Assembly (NCBI RefSeq): GCF_000367945.1
Contig: NZ_KB849179.1
Coordinates: forward strand, 664,446-728,445
Direction: 5' to 3'
DNA from: Acinetobacter proteolyticus
GTDB lineage: Bacteria > Pseudomonadota > Gammaproteobacteria > Pseudomonadales > Moraxellaceae
DNA: 64,000 bases
The position numbers were made by a program, and so were the translations under genes. Positions 26,327 to 36,512 of the stretch are shown here, one piece after another. Position 1 is the first letter of the stretch; every line of letters begins with the position of its first letter. The notes under the pieces are model-generated. The model ran no database searches. It saw only the letters and a list, made by a program, of their open reading frames with translations, and was not told the origin of the DNA.

Positions 26327-26881
26327 ATGATTAACGATCTCAAACAAGATAGCGAACAGCGTATGCAGAAATCGCTTGACTCTTTAGAGTTGGGCTTTGC
26401 CAAAGTTCGTACAGGTCGTGCGCACCCATCTATTTTAAATGGTGTAATGGTTTCTTACTACGGCTCTGATGTTCCATTGAATCAAGTCGCAAATATCGGG
26501 CTTGAAGATTCGCGCACGCTGTTAGTTCAACCATTTGAACGTTCGATGGTTGCCGCGATTGATAAAGCGATTCGTGAAGCAGGCTTGGGGCTGAATCCTA
26601 TTACTGCTGATGCAATCCGTGTACCAATGGCTGCGTTAACAGAAGAAACTCGCCGTGATATGCAAAAAGTTGCGCGTGCCGAAGCTGAAAATGCCAAAGT
26701 TGCGATTCGTAATATTCGTCGCGATGTATTAGGTGATCTCAAAGCATTATTGAAAGAAAAAGAAATTTCTGAAGATGATGATCGTCGTGCATCAGATGAT
26801 ATTCAGAAAATTACTGATAAATATGTTGCAGAAGTAGATAAGCGTCTTGCAGCGAAAGAAGCAGAATTGATGAAGGTCTGA
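26327..26881 (+). CDS. frr: Ribosome recycling factor Frr
   Basis: Frr splits post-termination ribosomes with EF-G. The 184-residue protein has the standard length and motifs [35 protein letters not shown] and [28 protein letters not shown] precedes the ATG. uppS follows after 7 bp, so the genes are probably co-transcribed. Confidence 0.97.
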   Translation: MINDLKQDSEQRMQKSLDSLELGFAKVRTGRAHPSILNGVMVSYYGSDVPLNQVANIGLEDSRTLLVQPFERSMVAAIDKAIREAGLGLNPITADAIRVPMAALTEETRRDMQKVARAEAENAKVAIRNIRRDVLGDLKALLKEKEISEDDDRRASDDIQKITDKYVAEVDKRLAAKEAELMKV

Positions 26882-26888
26882 TTTTATT

Positions 26889-27638
26889 ATGACCTTGCAA
26901 GAAGAACTGCTTCTTCCTCAACATGTTGCCATCATTATGGATGGCAACAATCGTTTTGCCAAAAAAAAGCAAATGCAAAAAGGCGATGGGCATCGAGAGG
27001 GCAAGAATGTCTTGGATCCAATTGTTGAGCATTGTAAAAAAGAAGGTGTTCGTGCGTTAACGGTTTTTGCTTTTTCAAGTGAAAACTGGAATCGACCACA
27101 ATACGAAGTCGATTTGTTGATGAAATTGTTGGAAGAAACAATTCATGAACAATTGCCGCGTATGGAAATGTTCAATATCGCATTGCGCTTTATTGGAGAC
27201 CGTTCTCGGTTGTCGAATGAACTGCGTGACCTGATGCAATATGCAGAGCAAAAAACGGCAGCTTTTGACTCCATGACGCTAACAATCGCCATTAGTTATG
27301 GTGGGATGTGGGATATGGCGCAGGCTGCAAAAGTCATTGCTCAAGATGTGCTTGCTGGAAAACTTCAAGCAGATCAGATAAATGTTGATTTATTTGATAA
27401 ATATGTCAGTCTAAATGATCTTCCAGCTGTTGATTTATTAATTCGTACAGGTGGGGATTATCGTTTGTCTAACTTCCTGTTATGGCAAGCGGCGTATGCT
27501 GAATTGTATTTTACTGATACTTTATGGCCAGAATTCACTGTAGAAGAGTTAGATTACGCATTTCGTGTTTTTTCAGGTCGTGAAAGACGCTTTGGTAAAA
27601 CTTCAGAACAGATTCAACAAGCGAAAATAGAGAATTAA
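26889..27638 (+). CDS. uppS: Undecaprenyl diphosphate synthase UppS
   Basis: UppS makes the C55 lipid carrier for peptidoglycan and LOS from FPP and IPP. The 249-residue protein has HVAIIMDGNNRFAKK, FAFSSENWNRP, AISYGGMWDM, RTGGDYRLSNFLLW and RERRFGKT. The usual MDGNGRWA reads MDGNNRFA, and RTGGEHR reads RTGGDYR; I believe this is normal for Acinetobacter, but the catalytic Asp is intact. It lies two bases before cdsA. Confidence 0.96.
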   Translation: MTLQEELLLPQHVAIIMDGNNRFAKKKQMQKGDGHREGKNVLDPIVEHCKKEGVRALTVFAFSSENWNRPQYEVDLLMKLLEETIHEQLPRMEMFNIALRFIGDRSRLSNELRDLMQYAEQKTAAFDSMTLTIAISYGGMWDMAQAAKVIAQDVLAGKLQADQINVDLFDKYVSLNDLPAVDLLIRTGGDYRLSNFLLWQAAYAELYFTDTLWPEFTVEELDYAFRVFSGRERRFGKTSEQIQQAKIEN

Positions 27639-27640
27639 TA

Positions 27641-28465
27641 ATGTTAGAGCGGATTATTACCGCATTGGTGTTAGTTGCTGTTGTTTTAAGTTGCATGTTT
27701 GCAACGCAATCACATTATCCAATGTTTATGCTTATGATTTTAGCCGCGGGGGTTGCAGGTTATGAGTGGTTTAAGCTTATGCCTCGTGCAACATCACCTG
27801 TGTCAAAACCTAAAGCTTGGATTTATGGTGGCGCGGTTGCAGCAGTAGCAACACTGGCATTATTTTTTGATGATGTAGCACTTTTACTCTGGGCTGCATC
27901 GATTCTCACTTGGTTGGGCAGTATCTATTGGGTAAAGAACTTTCCTGAATCTGATAGTTGGTATAATGCATCCTTACATATCGTCGGGTTTATTCTTATT
28001 TCTGCCGCAGTCACCGCGCTTTATGCTGTTTGGCATAGCTCACCTTGGTGGCTGATGTACCTGTTCCTGCTGGTTTGGGGCGCGGATAGTGGTGCATATT
28101 TTGTTGGACGTAAATTTGGTAAGAAAAAACTTGCACCCTTTGTGAGCCCAAATAAATCTGTTGAAGGTTTATATGGTGGTATCGCGACAACCGTGATTAT
28201 TATGCTGGTTGTGCAATATACCTATTTAAATTTAACTGCAATACAGCTTATTCTGTTCTTAATTCTTTCGATTATTACTGTGTTTGCTTCGGTATTAGGC
28301 GACTTGTTTGAGTCAATGATTAAACGCCGTGCAGGAATCAAAGATTCTGGTCGTGTTCTACCTGGGCATGGTGGTGTATTAGATCGTATTGATTCTTTAC
28401 TTGCTGCTGCACCGATTTTTGCAACAGGTATGTATATATTAAAACTTATTGGTGTAGATCTTTAA
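27641..28465 (+). CDS. cdsA: Phosphatidate cytidylyltransferase CdsA
   Basis: CdsA makes CDP-diacylglycerol, the precursor of all phospholipids. The 274-residue inner-membrane protein has about eight hydrophobic segments and the family signature in SMIKRRAGIKDSGRVLPGHG with GGVLDRIDS. It abuts dxr with no gap, indicating translational coupling. Confidence 0.96.
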   Translation: MLERIITALVLVAVVLSCMFATQSHYPMFMLMILAAGVAGYEWFKLMPRATSPVSKPKAWIYGGAVAAVATLALFFDDVALLLWAASILTWLGSIYWVKNFPESDSWYNASLHIVGFILISAAVTALYAVWHSSPWWLMYLFLLVWGADSGAYFVGRKFGKKKLAPFVSPNKSVEGLYGGIATTVIIMLVVQYTYLNLTAIQLILFLILSIITVFASVLGDLFESMIKRRAGIKDSGRVLPGHGGVLDRIDSLLAAAPIFATGMYILKLIGVDL

Positions 28466-29662
28466 ATGACTCAAGCTGTTTGTATATTGGGTGTTACGGG
28501 TTCAATTGGACAAAGTACTTTAAAAGTATTGGAACAACACCCAGACCAATACACTGTATTTGCAGTTTCTGCATATAGTCGTTTAGATAAACTTTTAGAA
28601 ATTTGTAAAAAATATCATCCAAAAATTGTGGTTGTGCCGAATGATAAAGCATTTGAGTTACAACAACGCTTCAATCAAGAAAATTTAAAACAGATTGAAA
28701 TCTTAACTGATGAGGCTGGTTTAATCTCAATCGCTGCACATGCTGATGTTGATATTGTTATGGCGGCAATTGTTGGAGCTGCAGGTTTGCTCCCTACATT
28801 GGCAGCGGTAAAAGCGGGTAAGCGAGTTTTGCTTGCCAATAAAGAAGCGCTGGTGATGTCGGGTGACATTATGATGCAGGCAGCAAAAGAGCATCAGGCA
28901 TTGTTATTACCAGTGGACTCAGAGCACAATGCTATTTTTCAGTCTTTACCCCATGATTATTTAAATGCAGAAAGAACAGGACAGCCTCAATTGGGGGTGT
29001 CGCAGATTTTGCTAACCGCATCTGGTGGTCCGTTCCTGAATCATTCCTTGGAACAGTTACATGATGTGACGCCACAGCAAGCATGTAAACATCCAAACTG
29101 GTCAATGGGGCAAAAGATTTCGGTCGACTCTGCAACTTTAATGAATAAAGGCTTGGAATTGATCGAAGCTTGTCATTTGTTTTCAATATCAGAACATTTT
29201 GTTACAGTTGTTGTTCACCCACAAAGTATTATTCATTCCATGGTGCAATATGTGGATGGATCAACTTTGGCACAAATGGGTAATCCTGATATGTGTACGC
29301 CGATTGCACATGCATTAGCATGGCCTAAACGTTTAGCGACCCATGTTCCTGCATTGAATTTGTTTGAGACAGCTCAATTGAATTTTCAATCACCTGATCT
29401 TGTTAAGTTTCCAGCTTTGGATTTAGCGCGTCAGGCAATGCGTGCGGGTGGTTTGGCACCGACGATTTTAAACGCAGCAAATGAAATTGCAGTTGCAGCT
29501 TTTTTGCAGCAGAGAATTCGTTTTACCCAGATCACCCAAGTGGTCGAAAATACTTTGCAAACTGTACAAAATGCCAAAGCAGAAAACATAGACATCATTT
29601 TACAGACTGATATGATCGCAAGACAAATTGCAGATAAGTATATTGTGGATATAGGAGGCTAA
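28466..29662 (+). CDS. dxr: 1-deoxy-D-xylulose 5-phosphate reductoisomerase Dxr
   Basis: Dxr (IspC) makes MEP, the first committed step of bacterial isoprenoid synthesis and the fosmidomycin target. The 398-residue protein has the NADPH motif GVTGSIGQSTL, NKEALVMSG, VDSEHNAIFQ and SATLMNKGLELIEACHLF. It follows cdsA directly and precedes rseP by five bases, so ispF (18.2 kb) and dxr are both in this window but in separate units. Confidence 0.97.
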   Translation: MTQAVCILGVTGSIGQSTLKVLEQHPDQYTVFAVSAYSRLDKLLEICKKYHPKIVVVPNDKAFELQQRFNQENLKQIEILTDEAGLISIAAHADVDIVMAAIVGAAGLLPTLAAVKAGKRVLLANKEALVMSGDIMMQAAKEHQALLLPVDSEHNAIFQSLPHDYLNAERTGQPQLGVSQILLTASGGPFLNHSLEQLHDVTPQQACKHPNWSMGQKISVDSATLMNKGLELIEACHLFSISEHFVTVVVHPQSIIHSMVQYVDGSTLAQMGNPDMCTPIAHALAWPKRLATHVPALNLFETAQLNFQSPDLVKFPALDLARQAMRAGGLAPTILNAANEIAVAAFLQQRIRFTQITQVVENTLQTVQNAKAENIDIILQTDMIARQIADKYIVDIGG

Positions 29663-29667
29663 ATCGT

Positions 29668-31023
29668 ATGAATGCACTTTTTATGATTGTTGCAGCGATT
29701 TTATTGCTTGGTCCTCTGATCGCAATTCACGAATTTGGTCATTATTGGGTCGCGCGTAAACTTGGGGTCAAAGTCTTAGTTTACTCTATTGGTTTTGGTC
29801 CAACGCTACTAAAATGGCAATCTAAAAAGTCTGGTATCCAATACCAACTTTCGGCATTGCCACTTGGTGGTTATGTCAAGATGCTGGATGAACGTGAAGG
29901 GAATGTAGCTGAGCAAGATTTGCCATATGCGTTTAACCGTCAATCTCCGTGGAAACGTATTGCCATCGTTGCTGCTGGTCCGTTGATTAATCTTATTTTT
30001 GCAGTGTTTCTATTTTGGATTCTGTTCCTGCCAGCGCAAGATCAACTGAATACTCGAATTGGTAAAGTCATCCCAAATACACCTGCTGCGCAAGTTGATT
30101 TACACGTTGGTGATAAAGTGTTGATAGTCGATGGACAAACAACACCAACATGGGAAAAGCTGAATTATGCTTTGGTCAACCGTGTTGGAGAGACGGGACA
30201 GGTTTCTATTATCGTTGATCGTGCGGGCATTGAAAAACAATTCAGTTTACCAATTAAAGAATTCTTAAAAGATCAAAGTCAATCACCTTTAGATGCATTG
30301 GGCTTTTTACCTTATCGTCCTGTAATCCCTGCTATAGTGAAAGAACTCAGTGCAGATGGTGCAGCAATCCGTCAAGGAATGAAGGTGGGTGACCAAATCG
30401 TTGCAATTAATAGTGTTGCAATGAAAGATTGGTTTGATGTGGTGGATGTGGTTCAAAAGTCACCAGAAAAGCTTTTAAATATTGATGTAATGCGTCAAGG
30501 TCAATTGGTCCATCTACAAGTGATGCCTCAAGGGCAACGCGATAATATGGGCAATACGACTGGAATGCTCGGCGTGAAAAGTGATGCTGGTAAAATCACG
30601 ATCCCGAATGACTATAAACAAACTATTCAATATACCCCTGTGGAAGCACTGGGTGTTGCATTTGAAAAGACAACTCAGCTTTCAGGCATGATTTTTAACT
30701 CCATCATTAAAATGGTGCGTGGTTTAATCGGTTTGGACAATTTATCGGGTCCAATTACGATTGCTAAAGTTGCGGGCCAAAGTGCAGAAATGGGATGGCA
30801 AACCTTTATTTCATTTATGGCTTTGATGAGTGTGAGTTTGGGGATTCTAAATTTATTGCCAATTCCGATGTTGGATGGTGGACATTTAGTCTATTACTTT
30901 ATCGAAGCAATTCGTGGTAAACCTGTTTCTGAACAAATACAGATGTTTGGTCTAAAAGTTGGTATGGTACTGCTCGGTAGCATGATGCTTTTGGCTTTAT
31001 TTAACGACTTCATGCGTTTATAA
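29668..31023 (+). CDS. rseP: Site-2 intramembrane zinc protease RseP
   Basis: RseP performs the second cut of anti-sigma factors and cleaves signal-peptide remnants. The 451-residue membrane protein has the catalytic HEFGH near its N-terminus, two periplasmic PDZ domains (about 115-190 and 210-300) and the second metal/active motif NLLPIPMLDGGHL. Four transmembrane segments are visible. A 34-bp gap separates it from bamA, as in E. coli. Confidence 0.96.
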   Translation: MNALFMIVAAILLLGPLIAIHEFGHYWVARKLGVKVLVYSIGFGPTLLKWQSKKSGIQYQLSALPLGGYVKMLDEREGNVAEQDLPYAFNRQSPWKRIAIVAAGPLINLIFAVFLFWILFLPAQDQLNTRIGKVIPNTPAAQVDLHVGDKVLIVDGQTTPTWEKLNYALVNRVGETGQVSIIVDRAGIEKQFSLPIKEFLKDQSQSPLDALGFLPYRPVIPAIVKELSADGAAIRQGMKVGDQIVAINSVAMKDWFDVVDVVQKSPEKLLNIDVMRQGQLVHLQVMPQGQRDNMGNTTGMLGVKSDAGKITIPNDYKQTIQYTPVEALGVAFEKTTQLSGMIFNSIIKMVRGLIGLDNLSGPITIAKVAGQSAEMGWQTFISFMALMSVSLGILNLLPIPMLDGGHLVYYFIEAIRGKPVSEQIQMFGLKVGMVLLGSMMLLALFNDFMRL

Positions 31024-31057
31024 AAACGCAAATGGAATTTAACTTACTGGAAAATAT

Positions 31058-33571
31058 ATGGGCATGCGTCACACACATTTATTAATGCCTTTGGCACTGG
31101 TTAGTGCGATGGCAGTGGTACAACAAGCATACGCAGCAGATGAGTTTCTTGCACGAGATATACGAATTGATGGCTTAGTGCGTTTAACACCTGCAAGTAT
31201 CTATTCTATGTTACCAATAAATAGTGGCGATAGAGTCAGTGATCCAATGATTGCTGAGGCAATCCGTACGCTATATGCTTCAGGTCTATTTGATGACATT
31301 AAAACTTATAAAGAAAATGATGTTTTAGTGTTTAAAGTTGTTGAACGTCCAGTCATTTCAAAGTTGGAATTCAAAGGCAATAAGCTCATTCCAAAAGAAG
31401 CCTTGGAACAAGGTTTGAAGAAGATGGGTATTGCTGAGGGTGAAGTGTTTAAGAAGTCTGCATTACAGACGATTGAAACTGAGCTTGAACAACAATATAC
31501 CCAGCAAGGTCGATATGATGCTGATGTGACGGTTGAAACCGTTGCACGCCCAAACAACCGTGTTGAACTCAAGCTGAACTTTAATGAAGGTACAGCGGCT
31601 AAAGTATTTGATATCAATATTATTGGTAATACTGTTTTCAGTGATAGCGATATCAAACAAGCCTTTGCGGTGAAAGAAAGCGGTTGGGCTTCTATTGTGA
31701 CCCGTAATGACCGCTATGCACGTGAAAAAATGGCTGCAAGTTTAGAAGCTTTGCGTGCTCTCTATTTAAACAAAGGTTATATCAACTTTAATATTATCAA
31801 TTCTCAGTTGAACATCAGTGAAGATAAAAAACATATCTTTATTGAGGTTTCTGTGGATGAAGGTAGTCAATTTAAGTTTGGTGAAACGAAGTTCTTGGGT
31901 GATGCACTGTATAAGCCTGAAGAACTAACAGCACTTAAGCTGTATAAAGATGGCGAAACTTATTCTCAAGAAAAAGTAAATGCTGTTAAGCAATTGTTGC
32001 TCCGTAAATATGGTAATGCTGGCTATTACTACGCTGAAGTGAATGTAGTACCTGATATTAATAATCAAACTGGTATTGTTGGCTTAAATTATTATATTAA
32101 TCCAGGTCAACAAGTTACCGTACGTCGTATTAACTTCACAGGTAACAGTAAAACTGCGGATGAAGTGCTGCGTCGTGAAATGCGTCAAATGGAAGGTGCA
32201 TTGGCGAGTAATGAGAAAATTGATCTTTCTAAAGTTCGTTTAGAGCGTACTGGTTTCTTCAAGACGGTTGATGTGAAACCTGTGCGTGTTCCAAACTCAC
32301 CTGATGAAGTTGATTTGAATGTTAATGTTGAAGAGCAACATTCTGGTACAACTACCTTGGCTGTCGGTTATTCTCAAAATGGTGGTGTGACCTTCCAAGC
32401 AGGTTTAAGTCAAACCAACTTTATGGGTACAGGTAACCGTGTTGCGATTGATTTGTCTCGTTCTGAAACACAAGATTACTATAACCTAAGTGTTACTGAT
32501 CCATACTTTACCATTGATGGTGTGAGCCGTGGTTATAACGTTTATTATCGTAAAACTAAACTTAATAAAGACTACAACGTTAATAATTATGTAACGGATA
32601 GTATTGGTGGTAGTGTAAGCTTTGGTTATCCAATTGATGAGAATCAAAGTCTAAGTGCATCTTTAGGTATTGATCAAACTAAAGTGCGAACAGGCCCAAG
32701 TGTTTCGACTTATATCCGTGATTATTTGTTAGCAAATGGTGGTAAATCAACTGCGCAAAGTACATGGTGTCCAAGCGGTGTCAATGAAAAAGATGCTGAC
32801 CAAAAAGATATTATTGGCACGTGTGAAGGTGGTTTTGCGACTTATGACAGTGCTTTCGAAGGTACATTCTTAACCTATAATTTAAACTTGGGTTGGTCAT
32901 ATAATACTTTGAATCGTCCTATTTTCCCAACTTCAGGTATGTCACAACGAGTTGGATTAGAAATCGGTTTACCTGGTAGTGATGTTGATTATCAAAAATT
33001 AACTTACGATGCTCAAGCATTTAAATCACTTTGGGGTGGGTTTGTACTTCGTGGTTATGGTAAGTTAGGGTATGGTAATGACCTACCATTCTATAAAAAT
33101 TTCTATGCGGGTGGTTATGGTTCTGTTCGAGGTTATGATAACAGCTCTTTAGGTCCTAAGTACCCAAGCGTTATCTTCCAAGAGCAAAAGCAAAATGACC
33201 TTGATCCTGAAGAAGTTGGTGGTAATGCTTTAGTTCAATTTGGTACAGAACTTGCGCTACCATTACCATTTAAAGGTGATTGGACACGTCAAGTACGTCC
33301 AGTGCTTTTTGCCGAAGGTGCTCAGGTGTTTGATACTCAGTGTGATGTGCCAAAAGGCAGTGTTCGTATTGATGGTCAGGATGTTGATATTAAACAATAT
33401 TGTAAAGATAACAATAAGTTAGATTTTGGTAATATGCGCTATAGTGTTGGTGTTGGCTTCACATGGATTACCATGATTGGTCCATTATCATTAAGCTATG
33501 CATTCCCGCTGAATGATAAAAAAGGCGATGATACTAAATCTATCCAATTCGAAATCGGTCGTACCTTCTAA
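31058..33571 (+). CDS. bamA: Outer membrane protein assembly factor BamA
   Basis: BamA is the core of the BAM complex that inserts outer-membrane beta-barrels. The 837-residue precursor has a signal peptide ending AYAADEF near residue 26, five POTRA domains (about 27-425) and a 16-strand barrel with the conserved GGYGSVRGYD loop motif, and ends in the typical aromatic IGRTF. AAATATATG start with weak Shine-Dalgarno. It is followed by its partner chaperone skp. Confidence 0.97.
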   Translation: MGMRHTHLLMPLALVSAMAVVQQAYAADEFLARDIRIDGLVRLTPASIYSMLPINSGDRVSDPMIAEAIRTLYASGLFDDIKTYKENDVLVFKVVERPVISKLEFKGNKLIPKEALEQGLKKMGIAEGEVFKKSALQTIETELEQQYTQQGRYDADVTVETVARPNNRVELKLNFNEGTAAKVFDINIIGNTVFSDSDIKQAFAVKESGWASIVTRNDRYAREKMAASLEALRALYLNKGYINFNIINSQLNISEDKKHIFIEVSVDEGSQFKFGETKFLGDALYKPEELTALKLYKDGETYSQEKVNAVKQLLLRKYGNAGYYYAEVNVVPDINNQTGIVGLNYYINPGQQVTVRRINFTGNSKTADEVLRREMRQMEGALASNEKIDLSKVRLERTGFFKTVDVKPVRVPNSPDEVDLNVNVEEQHSGTTTLAVGYSQNGGVTFQAGLSQTNFMGTGNRVAIDLSRSETQDYYNLSVTDPYFTIDGVSRGYNVYYRKTKLNKDYNVNNYVTDSIGGSVSFGYPIDENQSLSASLGIDQTKVRTGPSVSTYIRDYLLANGGKSTAQSTWCPSGVNEKDADQKDIIGTCEGGFATYDSAFEGTFLTYNLNLGWSYNTLNRPIFPTSGMSQRVGLEIGLPGSDVDYQKLTYDAQAFKSLWGGFVLRGYGKLGYGNDLPFYKNFYAGGYGSVRGYDNSSLGPKYPSVIFQEQKQNDLDPEEVGGNALVQFGTELALPLPFKGDWTRQVRPVLFAEGAQVFDTQCDVPKGSVRIDGQDVDIKQYCKDNNKLDFGNMRYSVGVGFTWITMIGPLSLSYAFPLNDKKGDDTKSIQFEIGRTF

Positions 33572-33613
33572 GGACGACCTTGTTTAGCGCTGTAAAATAT
33601 AAAGGATGTAATA

Positions 33614-34114
33614 ATGAAAAAATTAACAATGTTGATGTTAGGTTTAGGCTTCACGTTTTCTGCATCAATAAATGCAGCAGGGCTGGCTGTAGTTGATTTA
33701 GCTAAAGTTGTTGAGAGTAGTACTTATCTGAAACAGCAAAATGCAAGTCTCACTCAGTCAGTTAAACCAACTTCAACGCGTCTTGAGCAATTGGGTAAAG
33801 AGCTTGAGTCTTTACAGCAAAAAGCTCAGACTGATGGTCAAAAGATGAATCAAGCTGATATTCAAAAGCTGACTGCTCAATATCAATCAAAGCTGAGTGA
33901 ATTTAATTCGACTCAACAAGGTTTACAGACTAAAGTTCAGTCAAGCTTACAGGCAATGAATACGACTTTTGAGTCTCGTGTGAAGCAAGCTGCTGAACAA
34001 TTGCGTAAAGAGAACAACTTAGACTTTATTTTGAATAAAAATTCTGCGATTGCCTCTGACGCTCAGTATGATTTAACTGATAAAATGATCCAAAAGGTCA
34101 ATGCTATTAAATAA
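33614..34114 (+). CDS. skp: Periplasmic chaperone Skp (OmpH)
   Basis: Skp holds unfolded outer-membrane proteins in the periplasm. The 166-residue precursor has a signal peptide (MLMLGLGFTFSASINAAG) and a Gln/Ser-rich coiled-coil body, and ends with the LDFILNKNSAIAS motif common to the family. It lies between bamA and lpxD, the normal order. AAGGATG precedes the start. Confidence 0.94.
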   Translation: MKKLTMLMLGLGFTFSASINAAGLAVVDLAKVVESSTYLKQQNASLTQSVKPTSTRLEQLGKELESLQQKAQTDGQKMNQADIQKLTAQYQSKLSEFNSTQQGLQTKVQSSLQAMNTTFESRVKQAAEQLRKENNLDFILNKNSAIASDAQYDLTDKMIQKVNAIK

Positions 34115-34117
34115 TCA

Positions 34118-35188
34118 ATGAATAGACGTACTTATCGTTTAGAAGAAATTGCTCATCTTGTCCAAGGTGAGCAATTTGGTGAAAAAGATTACCCAATTTT
34201 GAATTTGGCAAGTTTAGAACATGCACAAAAACAACATATCTGTTTTGTGAATGGTGAAAAATATCTAACACAAGCAGAAGCAAGTCATGCTGGTGCGTAT
34301 ATCGTCACTGCAGCTCTCAAACAACAGCTCAAAAGCAAACAAAATTTTATTGTTGTTGATAATCCTTATCTGGCTTTTGCCACCTTAACGCATGTATTTG
34401 AAACAAAGATAACTCAACGCGGCATTGAGCGTACAGCCCAGATTCATCCTTCAGCAATCATTGCCGATGATGCCTATGTTGGGCACTATGTTGTTATCGG
34501 TGAAAATTGCGTGGTGGGGAATAATACGATCATTCAAGCGCATGCGTTCCTCGATGATAATGTTGAGGTGGGTAAGGATTGCTTTATTGATGCGCATGTG
34601 ACGCTTACTGGAGCTGCTAAACTAAAAGATCGGGTTCGTATTCACGCTAATACAGTGATTGGGACAGAAGGTTTTGGTTTTGCACCTTATCAGGGCAAGT
34701 GGCATCGTATTGCTCAATTGGGTTCGGTTCGAATTGGTAATGATGTCCGTATCGGTTCAAATTGTAGTATTGACCGTGGCGCACTCGATGATACGATTTT
34801 GGCAGATGGTGTCATTATTGATAACCTTGTGCAAATTGCTCACAATGTTCAAATTGGAGAGAACACCGCCATTGCCGCAAATTGTGGAATAGCAGGAAGT
34901 GCGAAAATTGGCAAAAACTGTATTATGGGCGGTGCATCAGGGGTCGTTGGACACCTTGAAATTACCGACAACGTGACACTTACAGCAATGTCAATGGTCA
35001 CAAAAAATATTTCTGAGCCTGGAACGTATTCTTCTGGCATGGGATTGTTCGAAAATAGTCATTGGAAAAAGACAATTGTTCGCCTAAGACAATTAGCAGA
35101 TGTGCCATTGACCCAAATCACTAAAAGGCTTGATCATATGCAAGCTCGATTAGAGTCCCTTGAATCAACCTTTAAGTTACGTAAATAA
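34118..35188 (+). CDS. lpxD: UDP-3-O-acylglucosamine N-acyltransferase LpxD
   Basis: LpxD adds the second acyl chain in lipid A synthesis. The 356-residue protein has an N-terminal uridine-binding domain ([24 protein letters not shown]), a left-handed beta-helix of hexapeptide repeats ([14 protein letters not shown] onward) with the catalytic His region [15 protein letters not shown], and a C-terminal helix. In Acinetobacter, mutations here or in lpxA/lpxC cause loss of lipooligosaccharide and colistin resistance; none can be judged by eye. Confidence 0.96.
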   Translation: MNRRTYRLEEIAHLVQGEQFGEKDYPILNLASLEHAQKQHICFVNGEKYLTQAEASHAGAYIVTAALKQQLKSKQNFIVVDNPYLAFATLTHVFETKITQRGIERTAQIHPSAIIADDAYVGHYVVIGENCVVGNNTIIQAHAFLDDNVEVGKDCFIDAHVTLTGAAKLKDRVRIHANTVIGTEGFGFAPYQGKWHRIAQLGSVRIGNDVRIGSNCSIDRGALDDTILADGVIIDNLVQIAHNVQIGENTAIAANCGIAGSAKIGKNCIMGGASGVVGHLEITDNVTLTAMSMVTKNISEPGTYSSGMGLFENSHWKKTIVRLRQLADVPLTQITKRLDHMQARLESLESTFKLRK

Positions 35189-35194
35189 TTTATT

Positions 35195-35680
35195 ATGACT
35201 GAGTCTACATCTCCAGCATTTACAATGCCTGAATTACCCATGGATATTCTTACGATTCGTGAATATTTACCGCATCGTTATCCATTTTTATTAGTCGATC
35301 GTGTTACTGAAGTAACTGAAAATAGTATTGTCGGTTATAAAAACGTCTCGATCAATGAAGAGTTTTTACAAGGGCATTTCCCAACTTATCCGATTATGCC
35401 TGGTGTCTTGATTATCGAGGCTTTGGCACAAGTTTCTGGTATATTAGGTTTTGTACTTACAAATCAAAAGCCAAAAGCAGGTTCTTTATTCCTATTTGCA
35501 GGTGCTGAAAAAATCAGATTTAAAAAACAAGTTGTTGCGGGTGATCAACTCATCTTAAAATCTGAGCTTGTGATGCAAAAACGTGGCATTTACAAGTACA
35601 ATTGTACCGCTAGTGTCGATGGCAAGGTTGCTGCGACGGCAGAGATTATTATTTCCCACCAGAAAATAGAGCAGACATGA
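35195..35680 (+). CDS. fabZ: 3-hydroxyacyl-ACP dehydratase FabZ
   Basis: FabZ dehydrates 3-hydroxyacyl-ACP in fatty acid synthesis and competes with lipid A synthesis for hydroxyacyl-ACP. The 161-residue hotdog protein has [13 protein letters not shown] with the catalytic His and [20 protein letters not shown] with the catalytic Glu. It overlaps lpxA by four bases (ATGA). Confidence 0.97.
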   Translation: MTESTSPAFTMPELPMDILTIREYLPHRYPFLLVDRVTEVTENSIVGYKNVSINEEFLQGHFPTYPIMPGVLIIEALAQVSGILGFVLTNQKPKAGSLFLFAGAEKIRFKKQVVAGDQLILKSELVMQKRGIYKYNCTASVDGKVAATAEIIISHQKIEQT

Positions 35681-36465
35681 GTAGTCAAAATTTAATACAT
35701 CCTACCGCAATTATTGACCCGTCTGCAGAAATCGCTTCTGATGTACAAATTGGTCCATATTGTATTGTAGGTCCAAATGTAAGTATTGACTCAGGTACAA
35801 AATTACATTCACATGTTGTTATTGGTGGTTTTACGAGAATTGGTAAAAGTAATGATATTTTCCAATTTTCGAGTATTGGGGAAATTTGCCAAGATTTGAA
35901 ATATCAAGGCGAAGAGACTTGGCTGGAAATCGGTGATCACAATTCGATTCGTGAGCACTGTACCTTACATCGCGGTACAGCTCAGGATCATAGTTTGACC
36001 AAGATTGGTAGCCATAATCTATTAATGGTCAATACACATATTGCACATGACTGTGTCATTGGGAACCATAATATTTTTGCCAATAATGTGGGTGTCGCTG
36101 GGCATGTTCATGTTGGCGATCACGTGATTGTTGGTGGTAATGCAGGCATTCATCAGTTCTGTCGCATTGATTCATACAGTATGATTGGCGGTGCAGCTTT
36201 AATTCTTAAAGATGTTCCAGCTTACATCATGGCATCAGGTAATCCTGCACGTGCTTTTGGTATGAATATCGAAGGAATGCGTCGTAAGGGCTGGTCTAGA
36301 GATACCATTCAAGGGTTAAGAGAAGCCTATAAATTAATCTATAAGTCTGGTTTAACCACTGAACAAGCGATTGAACAGATTCGTAATGAAATTTTAGTGA
36401 AAACGCCTGAAGCGCAATTGTTTATTGATTCGTTGGAACAATCAACACGCGGTATTGTGCGTTAA
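35677..36465 (+). CDS. lpxA: UDP-N-acetylglucosamine acyltransferase LpxA
   Basis: LpxA starts lipid A synthesis by O-acylating UDP-GlcNAc. The 262-residue protein has the hexapeptide beta-helix ([20 protein letters not shown]), the catalytic His in [15 protein letters not shown] and the [13 protein letters not shown] motif, and ends with a helical domain. It closes the pyrH to lpxA cluster; lpxB is not next to it. A terminator follows within 20 bases. Confidence 0.97.
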   Translation: MSSQNLIHPTAIIDPSAEIASDVQIGPYCIVGPNVSIDSGTKLHSHVVIGGFTRIGKSNDIFQFSSIGEICQDLKYQGEETWLEIGDHNSIREHCTLHRGTAQDHSLTKIGSHNLLMVNTHIAHDCVIGNHNIFANNVGVAGHVHVGDHVIVGGNAGIHQFCRIDSYSMIGGAALILKDVPAYIMASGNPARAFGMNIEGMRRKGWSRDTIQGLREAYKLIYKSGLTTEQAIEQIRNEILVKTPEAQLFIDSLEQSTRGIVR

Positions 36466-36481
36466 TTACTGACCAGAACAG

Positions 36482-36508
36482 AAAAAAGACACCGCGGTGT
36501 CTTTTTTT
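36482..36508. terminator. Bidirectional terminator between lpxA and the AraC-type gene
   Basis: AAAAAAGACACC (36482-36493) pairs with GGTGTCTTTTTT (36496-36507) around a 2-nt loop; A and T tracts on both sides allow termination in both directions. Confidence 0.9.
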
Positions 36509-36512
36509 ATGC